Source: DATBGO01 sp963785765 (GTDB taxonomy: Bacteria; Actinomycetota; Actinomycetes; Streptosporangiales; Streptosporangiaceae). From it: 64,000 nucleotides of DNA. The stretch is from positions 558,001 through 622,000 of the forward strand of contig CAWAWM010000003.1 in the NCBI GenBank assembly GCA_963785765.1, in the 5' to 3' direction. This document shows positions 34,383 through 42,340 of this stretch, piece after piece. Positions within the stretch are counted from its first letter, which is position 1. Each line of letters begins with the position of its first letter. Under the pieces are notes generated by a model that was not told the origin of the DNA, searched no databases, and saw nothing but the letters and a program-made list of their open reading frames with translations. Position numbers and translations under genes: made by a program.

Positions 34383-34796
34383 TCAGCTGGGATCATCCCC
34401 GTCCTTAAGGATCACCAGGGACAGGTCGGTCTGCCGGAAATCGTCCCCGACGCACAGCAGTTGTTCCCCGGCGATGGACGCCGTCGCGTACGTGCAGCAG
34501 TCACCGAAATTCAAGCCAGCTGGACGTCGGCCCTGGCCAAAGCGGGAATAAGCGTCGAGCGCGACGGCCGCATGTTCCTCGTCGAACGCCACAGTCTGGA
34601 TACCATTCTCCTGCAGGAAACGCGCCAGCACCGTCTTCCCCCGCGGCCCGAGCCGCGCCGTCAGCACCATTCCCGTTTCTAGCTGGGTCGGCGCGCCGAT
34701 CCAGGTTCCCGGCGAGGCGGCGAGTTCATGGACGATGCGCTCGTGGCCCGGTTCTTTGCCGATAACCGCCATTACGGCGGACGAGTCGATGATCAT
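34383..34796 (-). CDS. vapC: VapC-type PIN-domain toxin
   Basis: A 137-residue PIN ribonuclease: MIIDSSAVMAVIGKE (first Asp), the conserved Glu in APTQLETGMVL, LNFGDCCTYATA (third acidic residue) and LLCVGDDF (fourth). All four metal-binding acids are present, so it should be active. Its ATG overlaps the vapB stop (ATGA). Targets of such toxins are usually tRNA or rRNA; this one is unknown. Confidence 0.92.
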   Translation of the reverse strand: MIIDSSAVMAVIGKEPGHERIVHELAASPGTWIGAPTQLETGMVLTARLGPRGKTVLARFLQENGIQTVAFDEEHAAVALDAYSRFGQGRRPAGLNFGDCCTYATASIAGEQLLCVGDDFRQTDLSLVILKDGDDPS

Positions 34797-35062
34797 ACGC
34801 CGTCTTCGCCAAAACCGAGGATCTGCTCGCGTTCAGCCTTGGCCAGCGGCTTACCGAGCTGATCCGGCGGGATCAGCGGCCAGATCTCTTCTTCCAGAAA
34901 CCGGGTGAGGCGTTCCTCCCGCTGCCTAACAGTCGGACGGGACAACGACTCCAGCACCTGGCGCAAGGCGTACCGGACGGCTCCGGTCTTGGTATTGCCC
35001 GTCAGCTCGGCAACCTCGGCGGCCAAGCGTTCCGTCTCCGGATCCTTGATGTTAAGAGCCAT
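34793..35062 (-). CDS. vapB: VapB-type antitoxin (PSK/Rv0623-like)
   Basis: An 89-residue antitoxin starting MALNIKDPETERLAAEVAELTGNTKTGAVRYALRQ, the hallmark of the Rv0623/PSK VapB family: a ribbon-helix-helix-like DNA-binding N-terminus and a toxin-binding C-terminus rich in acidic residues. The start at 35062 matches the family and has TACCAT 6 nt upstream, implying leaderless transcription; the frame is open 12 codons further up. Confidence 0.88.
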   Translation of the reverse strand: MALNIKDPETERLAAEVAELTGNTKTGAVRYALRQVLESLSRPTVRQREERLTRFLEEEIWPLIPPDQLGKPLAKAEREQILGFGEDGV

Positions 35063-35070
35063 AGCACCAT

Positions 35071-35096
35071 GGTACCGCTGTAGGTAGAAAGGTACC
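35071..35096. promoter_or_regulatory. Paired GGTACC palindromes before vapBC
   Basis: Two identical 6-bp palindromes, GGTACC at 35071-35076 and 35091-35096, are spaced 20 bp apart (two helical turns) just upstream of vapB. The proximal one overlaps the proposed -10 box. This is a good arrangement for binding two VapB dimers in an autorepressing complex. Confidence 0.5.
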
Positions 35097-35243
35097 ACCC
35101 TCTGGAGCTATGAAGAAAGCGCGAGCCTCGGCGAGGCGAAAGGCGGCGGGCGGAGACGGCCTCGGTCCTGCTCTTATCGCTGTTGTTATCCGGCTGGCCG
35201 TAGACCCGGCGCCCGCGCGCCGCTGGCGTGGAATGCTGGACCG

Positions 35244-37214
35244 GTGCAACTGGAGCTAAGTCAGGACGACGAGGCTGGATTCAGCCGGGTCCGGGGCCAG
35301 CTGCTGGACGGGTTTGGCGGCTGGCTGAAGGCGCAGCGCGGGCTCGGCGAGCCGGCGGCGCACGAGGCGACCTTCGATGCCGGCCTGGCGCTGGACTGGA
35401 AGTTCGGTTACGGTGACGGCCACCTGGGCCGCTGGACCACCGGCGAAGTTGCTGAGTTCCTGCTCAGCTGGTGCCCTCGCAAGCTCAGCGTGTCGCAGGC
35501 GGACAGCGTGACCATCCCCGCCAGTATCGCCGCTTTCATCGACTACCTGGCGGCCGAGCGCCTCCTCGCGTCGGGATCGGCGTCTCCGGCGCGGCTGCGC
35601 GCCGCCGCTACCGGCGCGGCCGGCGAGTTCGCCACGGCGATGGCAGACCCGGCCAACTTCGGCATGGCCAAGTCCATCTTCTCGGGCGCGCTCGCGGGCG
35701 GGGCCGACCCCAGCGATCCGGCGCAGCTGGAGGCCTGGGTGGCCAGGTTCAACTCGCTCAGCCACGAAGAGCGGCAGGCGGTCTTGCCCGGCAGCGCCAT
35801 CAGTACCGGTGGTGCCGCGGACAGGACCGCGCCCTCCTCGATGGCACTGCCGCCGGTGCCACTGCCGCCGCCGGAGGCGGTCCAGACGTCCGAGGCGGCG
35901 GCGCCGGTACTGAGGATGTTCGCGGAGTTGGCTAGGTTCGCCGGTAGCGGTCGCCAGCTGACGCAGCGGGGGAACCTCACCATGGCCGACGCCCGGGCGC
36001 TGATTCCGCTGCTCGGCAGCGGTGACGTGCTGGACGACCGCATTGGCGACCGCACGTTCAGGACGCGCAGCTCGGCCGAGCTACCGGTGCTGCATCTGGT
36101 ATTCACCTGGGCAAAGAAGGCCGGAATACTGCGCGTCCGGCACGGCAAAGTGCTCGCGACCAAGCGCGGCCTGGCACTGGCCGAGAACCCGGCCGCGGAG
36201 TTCGGCCGGGTCCTGGATGCGCTACTGGCTGTGGGGCCGCTGAGTGCTCAGCGCGTTCCCGGAGGGTGGCCGGACTGGCCGGAGATCGACGAGTTGCTGG
36301 ACAGCATCGTGCTGCACCTGCTCGTTCCGCCGTATGCATCCCGGCGGCCGGTGCCTATCGCGAAGCTGGCCGAGATGGCCACCGAGGTGGTGCTCGGGAC
36401 GTTCGTGTTCGACCGGCTCGCTGACGAGCAAGTTGCCGGGCGGATCAGCTGGGACGTGGCCAGAATCGCGGACGCGCTCGAACTGGCCGGCGTACTGCGC
36501 CGCAGCGGCACGGCCGAGCAGGAGCCCGAGGCGGCACAGCGTCTCCAGCCAGGCGGTGACGTAGCGCTCACCCCGGCCGGGGTAGCGGCCGTGCAGCAGC
36601 GACTGCCCGCACTCGGGTATGACGTCCGCGTGTCCGGCCTGCTCGCGACCGCCACCGCCGCCGAGCTGGTGGCCGGCCTTGATGTGGCGGACTTCGGCAC
36701 GGTGACTGCTGAGATCGATGCGTGGCTCGATCGCCGGACCCCTGAGCAGGCCGCGGCGCAGCTGGCCGCCGCCGTAGCGGAGCTAGCCGAGCCCTCGCTG
36801 CAGCACCTCGCGCTGGCGATGCTGACCGATCTCGGGCCCGAACTGGCCGCACCGCAGGTACGGCAGCTCGCCGAGAATCCGGCGTCACGCGGCTTCGCGC
36901 TGTGCTGGCTCGCCGACCACGAGATGCTCGACGTGCAGGCGCTGTACGACCCCATTGACCCAGACAGCTTCGCGCAGGTGCTGTACCACCGGCTTGTCGC
37001 GACTGAGCCAGCCGGGATGCTGGAGGCTCTGGCGCTGGCTGGAGACGACAACCAGCAGGCCCGGCTGGCCGCTGAGCTCGGCAAGTCGCCAGCGCCTTCT
37101 GCCGAGGCCGTGCTGGCGGCCATCGGCACCCACTACCCGGTGAGGACGGTCGCCAAGGCGGCGCGCAAGGCCCTCTTCCTGCGGCGCTCGCGGGCCGTCG
37201 ACCGGCTCCGGTAA
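35244..37214 (+). CDS. Large hypothetical protein with winged-helix-like segments
   Basis: 656 residues, not recognised. The N-terminal part (FDAGLALDWKFGYGDGHLGRWTTGEVAEFLLSWCPRKLSV...FIDYLAAERLL) is followed by a Pro-rich linker near residue 200. Then come LTQRGNLTMADARALIPLLGSGD and VLHLVFTWAKKAGILRVRHGKVLATKRGLAL, which read like winged-helix modules, and an Ala/Leu-rich C-terminal half that suggests helical repeats (AAPQVRQLAENPASRGFALCWLADHE). No catalytic motif, signal peptide or membrane helix. GTG start. It stands alone between a vapBC pair and a hydrolase gene. Confidence 0.75.
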   Translation: MQLELSQDDEAGFSRVRGQLLDGFGGWLKAQRGLGEPAAHEATFDAGLALDWKFGYGDGHLGRWTTGEVAEFLLSWCPRKLSVSQADSVTIPASIAAFIDYLAAERLLASGSASPARLRAAATGAAGEFATAMADPANFGMAKSIFSGALAGGADPSDPAQLEAWVARFNSLSHEERQAVLPGSAISTGGAADRTAPSSMALPPVPLPPPEAVQTSEAAAPVLRMFAELARFAGSGRQLTQRGNLTMADARALIPLLGSGDVLDDRIGDRTFRTRSSAELPVLHLVFTWAKKAGILRVRHGKVLATKRGLALAENPAAEFGRVLDALLAVGPLSAQRVPGGWPDWPEIDELLDSIVLHLLVPPYASRRPVPIAKLAEMATEVVLGTFVFDRLADEQVAGRISWDVARIADALELAGVLRRSGTAEQEPEAAQRLQPGGDVALTPAGVAAVQQRLPALGYDVRVSGLLATATAAELVAGLDVADFGTVTAEIDAWLDRRTPEQAAAQLAAAVAELAEPSLQHLALAMLTDLGPELAAPQVRQLAENPASRGFALCWLADHEMLDVQALYDPIDPDSFAQVLYHRLVATEPAGMLEALALAGDDNQQARLAAELGKSPAPSAEAVLAAIGTHYPVRTVAKAARKALFLRRSRAVDRLR

Positions 37215-37355
37215 CGGCGTTCGCCTGCCGAAACCTGCTCCGCACTGCTGCGGAGGCAAACCCGAACCTGGCCGGGCGTCGTTCTCCGTCATCCCCAGTG
37301 GCTCCAGCTCAGGACCCTTGCACCTTCCGTCCCGTCTGTTGTGAGATGTATTTAA

Positions 37356-37370
37356 CCCAGCCCTGCTGGG
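37356..37370 (+). promoter_or_regulatory. Dyad upstream of the alpha/beta hydrolase
   Basis: CCCAGC-CCT-GCTGGG, flanked by TTAA and GTTAT, 34 bp before the hydrolase start and its strong GAGGAGGGGG ribosome site. Either an operator or a small hairpin in the leader. Confidence 0.35.
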
Positions 37371-37404
37371 GTTATCCCAGGGCGGTCAAGAGGAGGGGGA
37401 CCAC

Positions 37405-38230
37405 GTGGGCACGATCACTACCACGGATGGCGTGGAAATCTTCCACAAGGACTGGGGAAGCGGTCAGCCCATCGTGTTCAGCCATGGCTGGCCGCTGTCG
37501 GCCGATGACTGGGACACCCAGATGATGTTCTTCCTGCTGCACGGCTATCGCGTCATCGCCCATGACCGGCGCGGCCACGGGCGATCCACCCAGACGAGCG
37601 ACGGCCACGACATGGACCACTATGCCGACGACCTTGCGGCGCTGACGGCACATCTCGATCTCCGGAACGCCGTTCACGTCGGCCATTCAACTGGTGGCGG
37701 CGAGGTGGCCCACTATCTGGCCCGGCACGGCGAAAGCCGAGCGGCGAAGGCTGTACTGATAAGCTCCGTGCCGCCGCTGATGCTCAAGACCGATGCTAAT
37801 CCGGGCGGCACTCCCAAAGAAGTATTCGATGGATTCCAGGGCACAAGTGGCGACCCGTCGCTCGGAATTCTACCGGGAATTCGCGGCGGGACCATTTTAT
37901 GGTTTCAACCGCCCGGGCGTGGAAGCCTCCGAGGCAATCATCGACAACTGGTGGCGGCAGGGCATGATGGGCGGCGCGAAGGCGCACTACGACGGCATCG
38001 TCGCCTTCTCGCAATTCGATTTCACCGAAGACTTGAAGAAGATCTCCGTGCCAGTGCTAGTGATGCATGGCGATGACGACCAGGTCGTTCCCTACGCCGA
38101 CTCCGGACCGTTGTCGGCCAAGCTGGTCAAGAACGGGACGCTGAAGACCTACCGCGGTTTCCCGCATGGCATGCCCGCGACGCAGGCGGAGACCATCAAC
38201 GCCGACCTGTTGGCCTTCCTGCAAGCGTGA
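37405..38230 (+). pseudogene. Alpha/beta hydrolase (non-haem haloperoxidase type), frameshifted
   Basis: The first frame (GTG, strong ribosome site) carries FSHGWPLSADDW, VIAHDRRGHGRS and the nucleophile elbow VGHSTGGGEV. The rest (SEFYREFAAGPFYGFNRPG..., the acid VLVMHGDDDQVVP and the catalytic His FPHGMPATQAE) is in another frame. Removing one base at about 37837, in TTCCAGGGC, restores a full-length enzyme of about 274 residues like chloroperoxidases/esterases. All catalytic residues are otherwise intact, so the break is recent or a base-calling error. Confidence 0.88.
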
Positions 38231-38395
38231 CATAGAGCTACCGCGATCGCCACCGAGTCCAGGGTGGCGTATCCGATCGCGCTGGGACGGCCCCGTAAGG
38301 CCGCCCCGGCGCGCTGTCGGCGAGCTGGACAGTGGAACGCCGAGGAACACGGCAACCCAGCCATCACACCGCAGCTGTAGCTCCTACCGTGTTGA

Positions 38396-38424
38396 TTGCA
38401 CTTCGTCGCTAGCGGCAGCATAAT
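38396..38424 (+). promoter_or_regulatory. Promoter of vapBC at 38431
   Basis: TTGCAC (38396-38401), 17 nt, CATAAT (38419-38424), then 6 nt to the vapB ATG. The spacing places the transcript 5' end at the start codon. Confidence 0.6.
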
Positions 38425-38430
38425 GCATGT

Positions 38431-38667
38431 ATGACGACCTCGATAACGATCCGGGATGTGCCGGATGAGACCCGGGATGAGCTGGCGGCTCGCGCTGCCC
38501 TGACGGGCCGGTCCCTGCAGGAGTACCTGCGCTCCCGGCTCGTCGAACTGGCCCGCCAGCCGGAGGCCGAGACGCTGGTGGCCAGGATTCGCGCGCGCAA
38601 GGCAGTCACCGGCTCCGGCCTGTCGGCAGAACAGATCCTGTCGCACCTGGATGAGGGACGCCGGTGA
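38431..38667 (+). CDS. vapB: VapB-type antitoxin (FitA/RHH-like)
   Basis: A 78-residue protein with an N-terminal ribbon-helix-helix (TSITIRDVPDETRDELAARAALTGRSLQEYLRSRLVELA) and a toxin-binding tail (KAVTGSGLSAEQILSHLDEGRR). This layout is typical of FitA-like VapB antitoxins of mycobacteria. Its stop overlaps the vapC start (GTGA). No Shine-Dalgarno; the promoter directly upstream predicts a leaderless mRNA. Confidence 0.93.
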   Translation: MTTSITIRDVPDETRDELAARAALTGRSLQEYLRSRLVELARQPEAETLVARIRARKAVTGSGLSAEQILSHLDEGRR

Positions 38668-39065
38668 CCTTGGTCATCGACGCCTCACTGGTCGTGTCGG
38701 CGCTGGTCGATACCAGTGACACAGGTAGGTGGGCGGAGGCGCTGCTGGCCTCGGGGCCGCTAAGCGCCCCGCACCTGATGCCGGTCGATGTCACCAATAT
38801 CCTGCGCCGGGCGGCCGCGAAAGGAGAGATAACCCAGGACGTCGCATCCATGGCTCATGCCGACTTGCTGGATCTGCGGGTTGAGCTATTCCCGTACGCG
38901 CCTTTCGCATCCCGGGTCTGGGAATTGCGGGATAACGTCACCTCCTACGACGCGTGGTACATCGCGCTCGCAGAATCCCTTGGATCTAGCGTCGCCACGC
39001 TCGACCGAAGGATGGCTCAGGCCTCCGGACCACGATGCACTTTTGAAGTGCCCCCGAAAACATGA
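38664..39065 (+). CDS. vapC: VapC-type PIN-domain toxin
   Basis: 133 residues: VIDASLVVSALVD (first Asp), MPVDVTNILRRAA where family members carry an acidic residue (E in 'LPxEV'), SYDAWYIALAESLGSSVATLDRRM with the later Asp residues. The central acid appears as Asp (VDV) rather than Glu, which may still bind metal. GTG start overlapping the antitoxin stop. Confidence 0.9.
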   Translation: MTLVIDASLVVSALVDTSDTGRWAEALLASGPLSAPHLMPVDVTNILRRAAAKGEITQDVASMAHADLLDLRVELFPYAPFASRVWELRDNVTSYDAWYIALAESLGSSVATLDRRMAQASGPRCTFEVPPKT

Positions 39066-39589
39066 AAGCGCACATAAGCCTGTGGGATCACAGCGGACAC
39101 GATCGCGAGATGAGCCGGGACGAGAGCCGCTGCCGCGCCAAAGGTACTGACGTTCTCGGTGGCCACAACCCGGCGCTCGACCTACGCATTACGAGCGTGT
39201 TCCCGTGCGTTGCTCGCGAGTTCGAAGGCCGCGCCAGCTTCAGGTTGCCGGTGGTGGCAGCGGCTGGATGGTGACGGTGGTTCGGGGACATCCGGGGGGT
39301 ACACGCCGCCGTAGTGCGCCAGGCCGGGCACCTCTTGTCAAACGGTGCGCCGTTTCCCCATGCCATCAGTCGGAACGCCGCAAACGGATCCCGGCCAGAC
39401 CAGCTCACAGGCGTGACCGAAAGTCGTACATTCGCATGGCGACCCTTGGGGGTGTGACGCGTGCGGGCGTGCTGGCCACCGTCGCAGAGTTTGACCGTCT
39501 GGGCAGAGGCGGTTCACCCAGGCCCAAGACTAGACTCTGTCTCGCCGGCCGCAACGCCGTGCGGAATCCGAGTCCAGGAAGGGCAAAGA
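39066..39589. other. Region without an intact gene; possible N-terminal gene remnant
   Basis: The only coding-like piece is a short frame from ATG 39437 to about 39514 (MATLGGVTRAGVLATVAEFDRLGRG). It resembles the start of restriction/HNH-type proteins (VTRxxVLxAVxEFDxLGR) and is then lost. The rest shows no gene. The end supplies the promoter region of the secreted-protein gene. Confidence 0.4.
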
Positions 39590-40183
39590 ATGCTGAAACC
39601 CCGCCTTGCCTTGCTCACTGCACTTGCAGTCACGATCGGATTGGCGACCGCGCTCACTGCATTGGGCGCCGCAAGCGCACCCGCTGCTACCACCGGAGCG
39701 GCTGCCTCCAGTTATTCCGCGGCGAATACCGCTGGCCACACGGTCCCTCTCCCGCGTGTGAGCGGCGGCGTCCATATAGTCCATCGGGGCTTGGTCAAGG
39801 ACTGCGTCTACTTCAACACTGGTCCCTATGACATACAGGGCAGAGGCGTCAACCAGCCGGTAACTCTCTCACCAGCGCCGGGGAGCTGCTTTAACCTGTA
39901 CGACAAGTTCACCGTCCCTTACGGCACCACTGTCTACACCGGCTACGAGTATCAGGACCTGGCCGGGCACTGTCTGTGGGACAACGGCGGGACCATCGAC
40001 GTGGGCGCAGCCTGCAAAGCCTCGCACCCCAACGAGGAGTTCTTCGGAGTCAAGTACGGAAGCACTTCCTACTGGGAGGTAGGTGACATCACAAGAGGCT
40101 TTGGCGTTTATATGGCCGGCGGGTCCAGTAACCACGTTGTCATGAGGTCAGGAACTGTCCTTTTGTGGAAGTTCCCCAGCTGA
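39590..40183 (+). CDS. Secreted hypothetical protein
   Basis: 197 residues with a clear signal peptide (MLKPRLALLTALAVTIGLATALTALGAASAPAA, cleaved near residue 35). The mature part contains four Cys (DCVYF, SCFNLY, HCLWD, AACKA), fit for two disulfides, and many Gly/Tyr/Asn residues, suggesting a small extracellular beta-rich fold. No family recognised. AGGAAGGG precedes the ATG. Confidence 0.75.
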   Translation: MLKPRLALLTALAVTIGLATALTALGAASAPAATTGAAASSYSAANTAGHTVPLPRVSGGVHIVHRGLVKDCVYFNTGPYDIQGRGVNQPVTLSPAPGSCFNLYDKFTVPYGTTVYTGYEYQDLAGHCLWDNGGTIDVGAACKASHPNEEFFGVKYGSTSYWEVGDITRGFGVYMAGGSSNHVVMRSGTVLLWKFPS

Positions 40184-40199
40184 GCAACCCACCAGGTGT

Positions 40200-40292
40200 G
40201 GCGTCCAGCCGCCAGCCGAGCATGGAATAGAAGGCCTTGGCCCGGTCCACCCCGGAGACCGGGATGACGACTACCTCGAGGTGGGTGTCCAT
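40200..40292 (-). pseudogene. Truncated VOC-protein gene (N-terminus only)
   Basis: From an ATG inside the end of the sigma gene, MDTHLEVVVIPVSGVDRAKAFYSMLGWRLDA is the standard first 31 residues of a VOC protein; after that the sequence is unrelated. VOC genes commonly follow such sigma genes, so this is the third cistron of the operon cut off where the secreted-protein region now joins. Confidence 0.75.
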
Positions 40293-41269
40293 GGTCCGGT
40301 CATACCCGGCTCGGGAGGAAACCCGAACACCGCGAGCAGGCCGGGATTTCCGAACGAGGTAACCTGGCTGATCCCGCGGTCGGTCACGGTCAGCACGCAG
40401 ACGCCGTAGGGCTGCAGCTGCCCGTCAGCGTCCCGCGCGTACACCGCCGCGGCGGGCTGGCCGTTGGCGCCGGTGGCCAGCATCCGCCAGTCGCCGGCCG
40501 CGCCGAGGACGCGGTCGCGCAGGAACGGGATGCAGGCACGGCGGCCCGAGAACCAGGACCGCAGCGGCGTCGCCTCCAGGATGACGTCCTCGACCAGCAG
40601 CCGCTCGAGGGCAGCGGCGTCGGCGTTCTCGAACGCGGCGATGTACTCATCCAGCAGCGCCCGGGCCTGCGGTATGTCCGGCTCGGTGATCTGATCAGCT
40701 GCGGGGGCTACTTCCTGCAGCCGGGCCCGGGCCCGCTGCAGCGCGCTCTTCACTGACGCCGTCGTCGTGTCGAGCATGACCGCGACCTGCGCGGCGGGAA
40801 ACTCGAGCACGTCGCGCAGGACGAGCACGGCGCGCTGCCGGGGCGGCAGATACTGCAGGCTCGCGATGAGTGCCAGCCGCAGGCTCTCGCGGGCGGTGAC
40901 GATGACCGCCGGGTCGGCCGCCTCCGGGATTGCCAGCGTGTCCGGGACCGGGTCGAGCCACGCGACGTCCGGTCCGGCGTCCTCGGGCCATACCGCCGGA
41001 TCCGGCTCCGCGTCGTATAGTCCCGACGGCAGCACCCGGCGATCGCGACGGGACAGCGCCGTGAGGCACGCATTGGTCGCGATCTGGTACAGCCACGTGC
41101 GCACCGAGGACCGGCCCTCGAAGCTGTCGTACGAGCGCCAGGCGCGCAGGTAGGTCTCCTGGACCAGGTCCTCGGCGTCCGCGACCGAGCCGAGCATCCG
41201 ATAGCAGTGCGCGAACAGCTCGCGCCGGAACAGCTCCGTGTCCCGGCCGAACGCCGCGCTATCCGGCAT
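40271..41269 (-). CDS. ECF sigma factor with SnoaL-like C-terminal domain (SigG/SigJ-like)
   Basis: 332 residues. Region 2 (RRELFAHCYRMLGSVADAEDLVQETYLRAWRSYDSFEGRSSVRTWLYQIATNACL) and region 4 (YLPPRQRAVLVLRDVLEFPAAQVAVMLDTTTASVKSALQRARARLQ) are followed by a NTF2/SnoaL domain (LLDEYIAAFENADAAALERLLVEDVILEATPLRSWFSGR). Such sigma factors have no separate anti-sigma partner; the extra domain controls activity. It starts 3 bp after a mycothiol-dependent-type protein and ends in a truncated VOC gene. Confidence 0.92.
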   Translation of the reverse strand: MPDSAAFGRDTELFRRELFAHCYRMLGSVADAEDLVQETYLRAWRSYDSFEGRSSVRTWLYQIATNACLTALSRRDRRVLPSGLYDAEPDPAVWPEDAGPDVAWLDPVPDTLAIPEAADPAVIVTARESLRLALIASLQYLPPRQRAVLVLRDVLEFPAAQVAVMLDTTTASVKSALQRARARLQEVAPAADQITEPDIPQARALLDEYIAAFENADAAALERLLVEDVILEATPLRSWFSGRRACIPFLRDRVLGAAGDWRMLATGANGQPAAAVYARDADGQLQPYGVCVLTVTDRGISQVTSFGNPGLLAVFGFPPEPGMTGPWTPTSR

Positions 41270-41272
41270 CAG

Positions 41273-41824
41273 TCACACCGGCCGGCCGAGGTAGGCGGCG
41301 AGCTGGTCCGCGGGCCCGGCCCCGGCCGGCGCGGGCGCGACGGGCCCGAACGGGGCCTGCCCGTCCGGCCCGCGGAAACCGTCGGTGATCGCCAGCCGTG
41401 CCGAGGCGAGCAGCGCGGTCGCCAGCTCGGGGTCCAGGTCGCCCGGGTAGCCGGTAGCGCGGGCCAGGTCCCAGCCGTGAGCGAACTGATCGAGGGCCGC
41501 CATGCTCCGCACGGCAGCGCCCGGGAACTCGCCGAACGGCAGCCGGATCATCCGGCCGAGCACGCCATCGGCCTCGAACGCCGCCGCTGCCATCCGGGCG
41601 CCCTCCTCGTAGGCGGCGACGAAATCACCGGCCGTGTAGTCCACGTCGGTGGGCTCGCTAGTGCCGCTGACGACACCGGCCCACCAGCGGGCCGTGTCGG
41701 TGAAGTGGTTGATCAGCGCGCGAACGTCCCAGGATGCGCACGGCGTGGCTGCATCCAGGTCGCCGGGCTGAACTTTCTGAAGGACTGCCATGGTGCTGCT
41801 CAGGGCTCTATCCAGTTCGGTCAC
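41273..41824 (-). CDS. TIGR03086-family DinB/maleylpyruvate isomerase-like metal-binding protein
   Basis: 183 residues. The N-terminal four-helix metal-binding domain is visible: GDLDAATPCASWDVRALINHFTDTARWWAGVV with the first His, and MAALDQFAHGWDLARATGYPGDL with the second pair. Relatives are mycothiol-dependent transferases or isomerases. The GTG at 41824 has AGGAG 7 nt upstream; a start 13 codons earlier lacks one. First gene of the unit with the ECF sigma factor. Confidence 0.88.
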   Translation of the reverse strand: MTELDRALSSTMAVLQKVQPGDLDAATPCASWDVRALINHFTDTARWWAGVVSGTSEPTDVDYTAGDFVAAYEEGARMAAAAFEADGVLGRMIRLPFGEFPGAAVRSMAALDQFAHGWDLARATGYPGDLDPELATALLASARLAITDGFRGPDGQAPFGPVAPAPAGAGPADQLAAYLGRPV

Positions 41825-41907
41825 GTGCTCGCTCCTGATTCTCTCGCCTGCAAAGGCCGTCAATCAGGTAGACCTGGCCGCCCGGCGAAAGGAATCGGTA
41901 CCGTTGA

Positions 41908-42084
41908 TCAGGCCTCGGTGATGACCTTGACGGGCTGGCCCGTGACGGCCGCGATGCCCAGGTAGTCCCGGTCGTCGCACAAGATCACCAGACGGTCCCG
42001 CTCGGCGGTCGCCGCGATCAGCAGGTCAGCCGCGCCCCCGGACCGGTGCTGGCCAGCCTCGGTCAGCGCCTGCTGAACGTCGCG
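41908..42084 (-). pseudogene. C-terminal fragment of a VapC PIN toxin
   Basis: The last 58 residues of a PIN domain remain (RSGGAADLLIAATAERDRLVILCDDRDYLGIAAVTGQPVKVI) with two of the metal-binding Asp residues. The N-terminal half with the first Asp and Glu is absent and the upstream frame is unrelated, and there is no antitoxin gene. Non-functional remnant. Confidence 0.75.
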
Positions 42085-42340
42085 GGCTCGTGTGGAGGGG
42101 CCGGGCCAAAGGATCATGCGGTTAGCCGCTGCTTGACATCGGTTCGGCCTGCTGCAGCGCACGGTGGCATTGAGTTAGGCTCTTGATGGCGGCATGGTCC
42201 GCGCCGAACCTCTGAGGGTCGTTCCCACGCGCGGCCATGGTGAGAGGCAAAGGGGCATAGGCCTCGGATCGTTGTCATGGCTCGTTCGTCTCGGACGTCG
42301 GCGGCTGCTGGGGGCTCGGCGCCGGGATGCTGGAAGGCCG

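Noticed and set aside
38231..38395. Possible insertion-sequence remnant between the hydrolase and vapBC
   Set aside because: No terminal inverted repeats or transposase-like frame could be seen.
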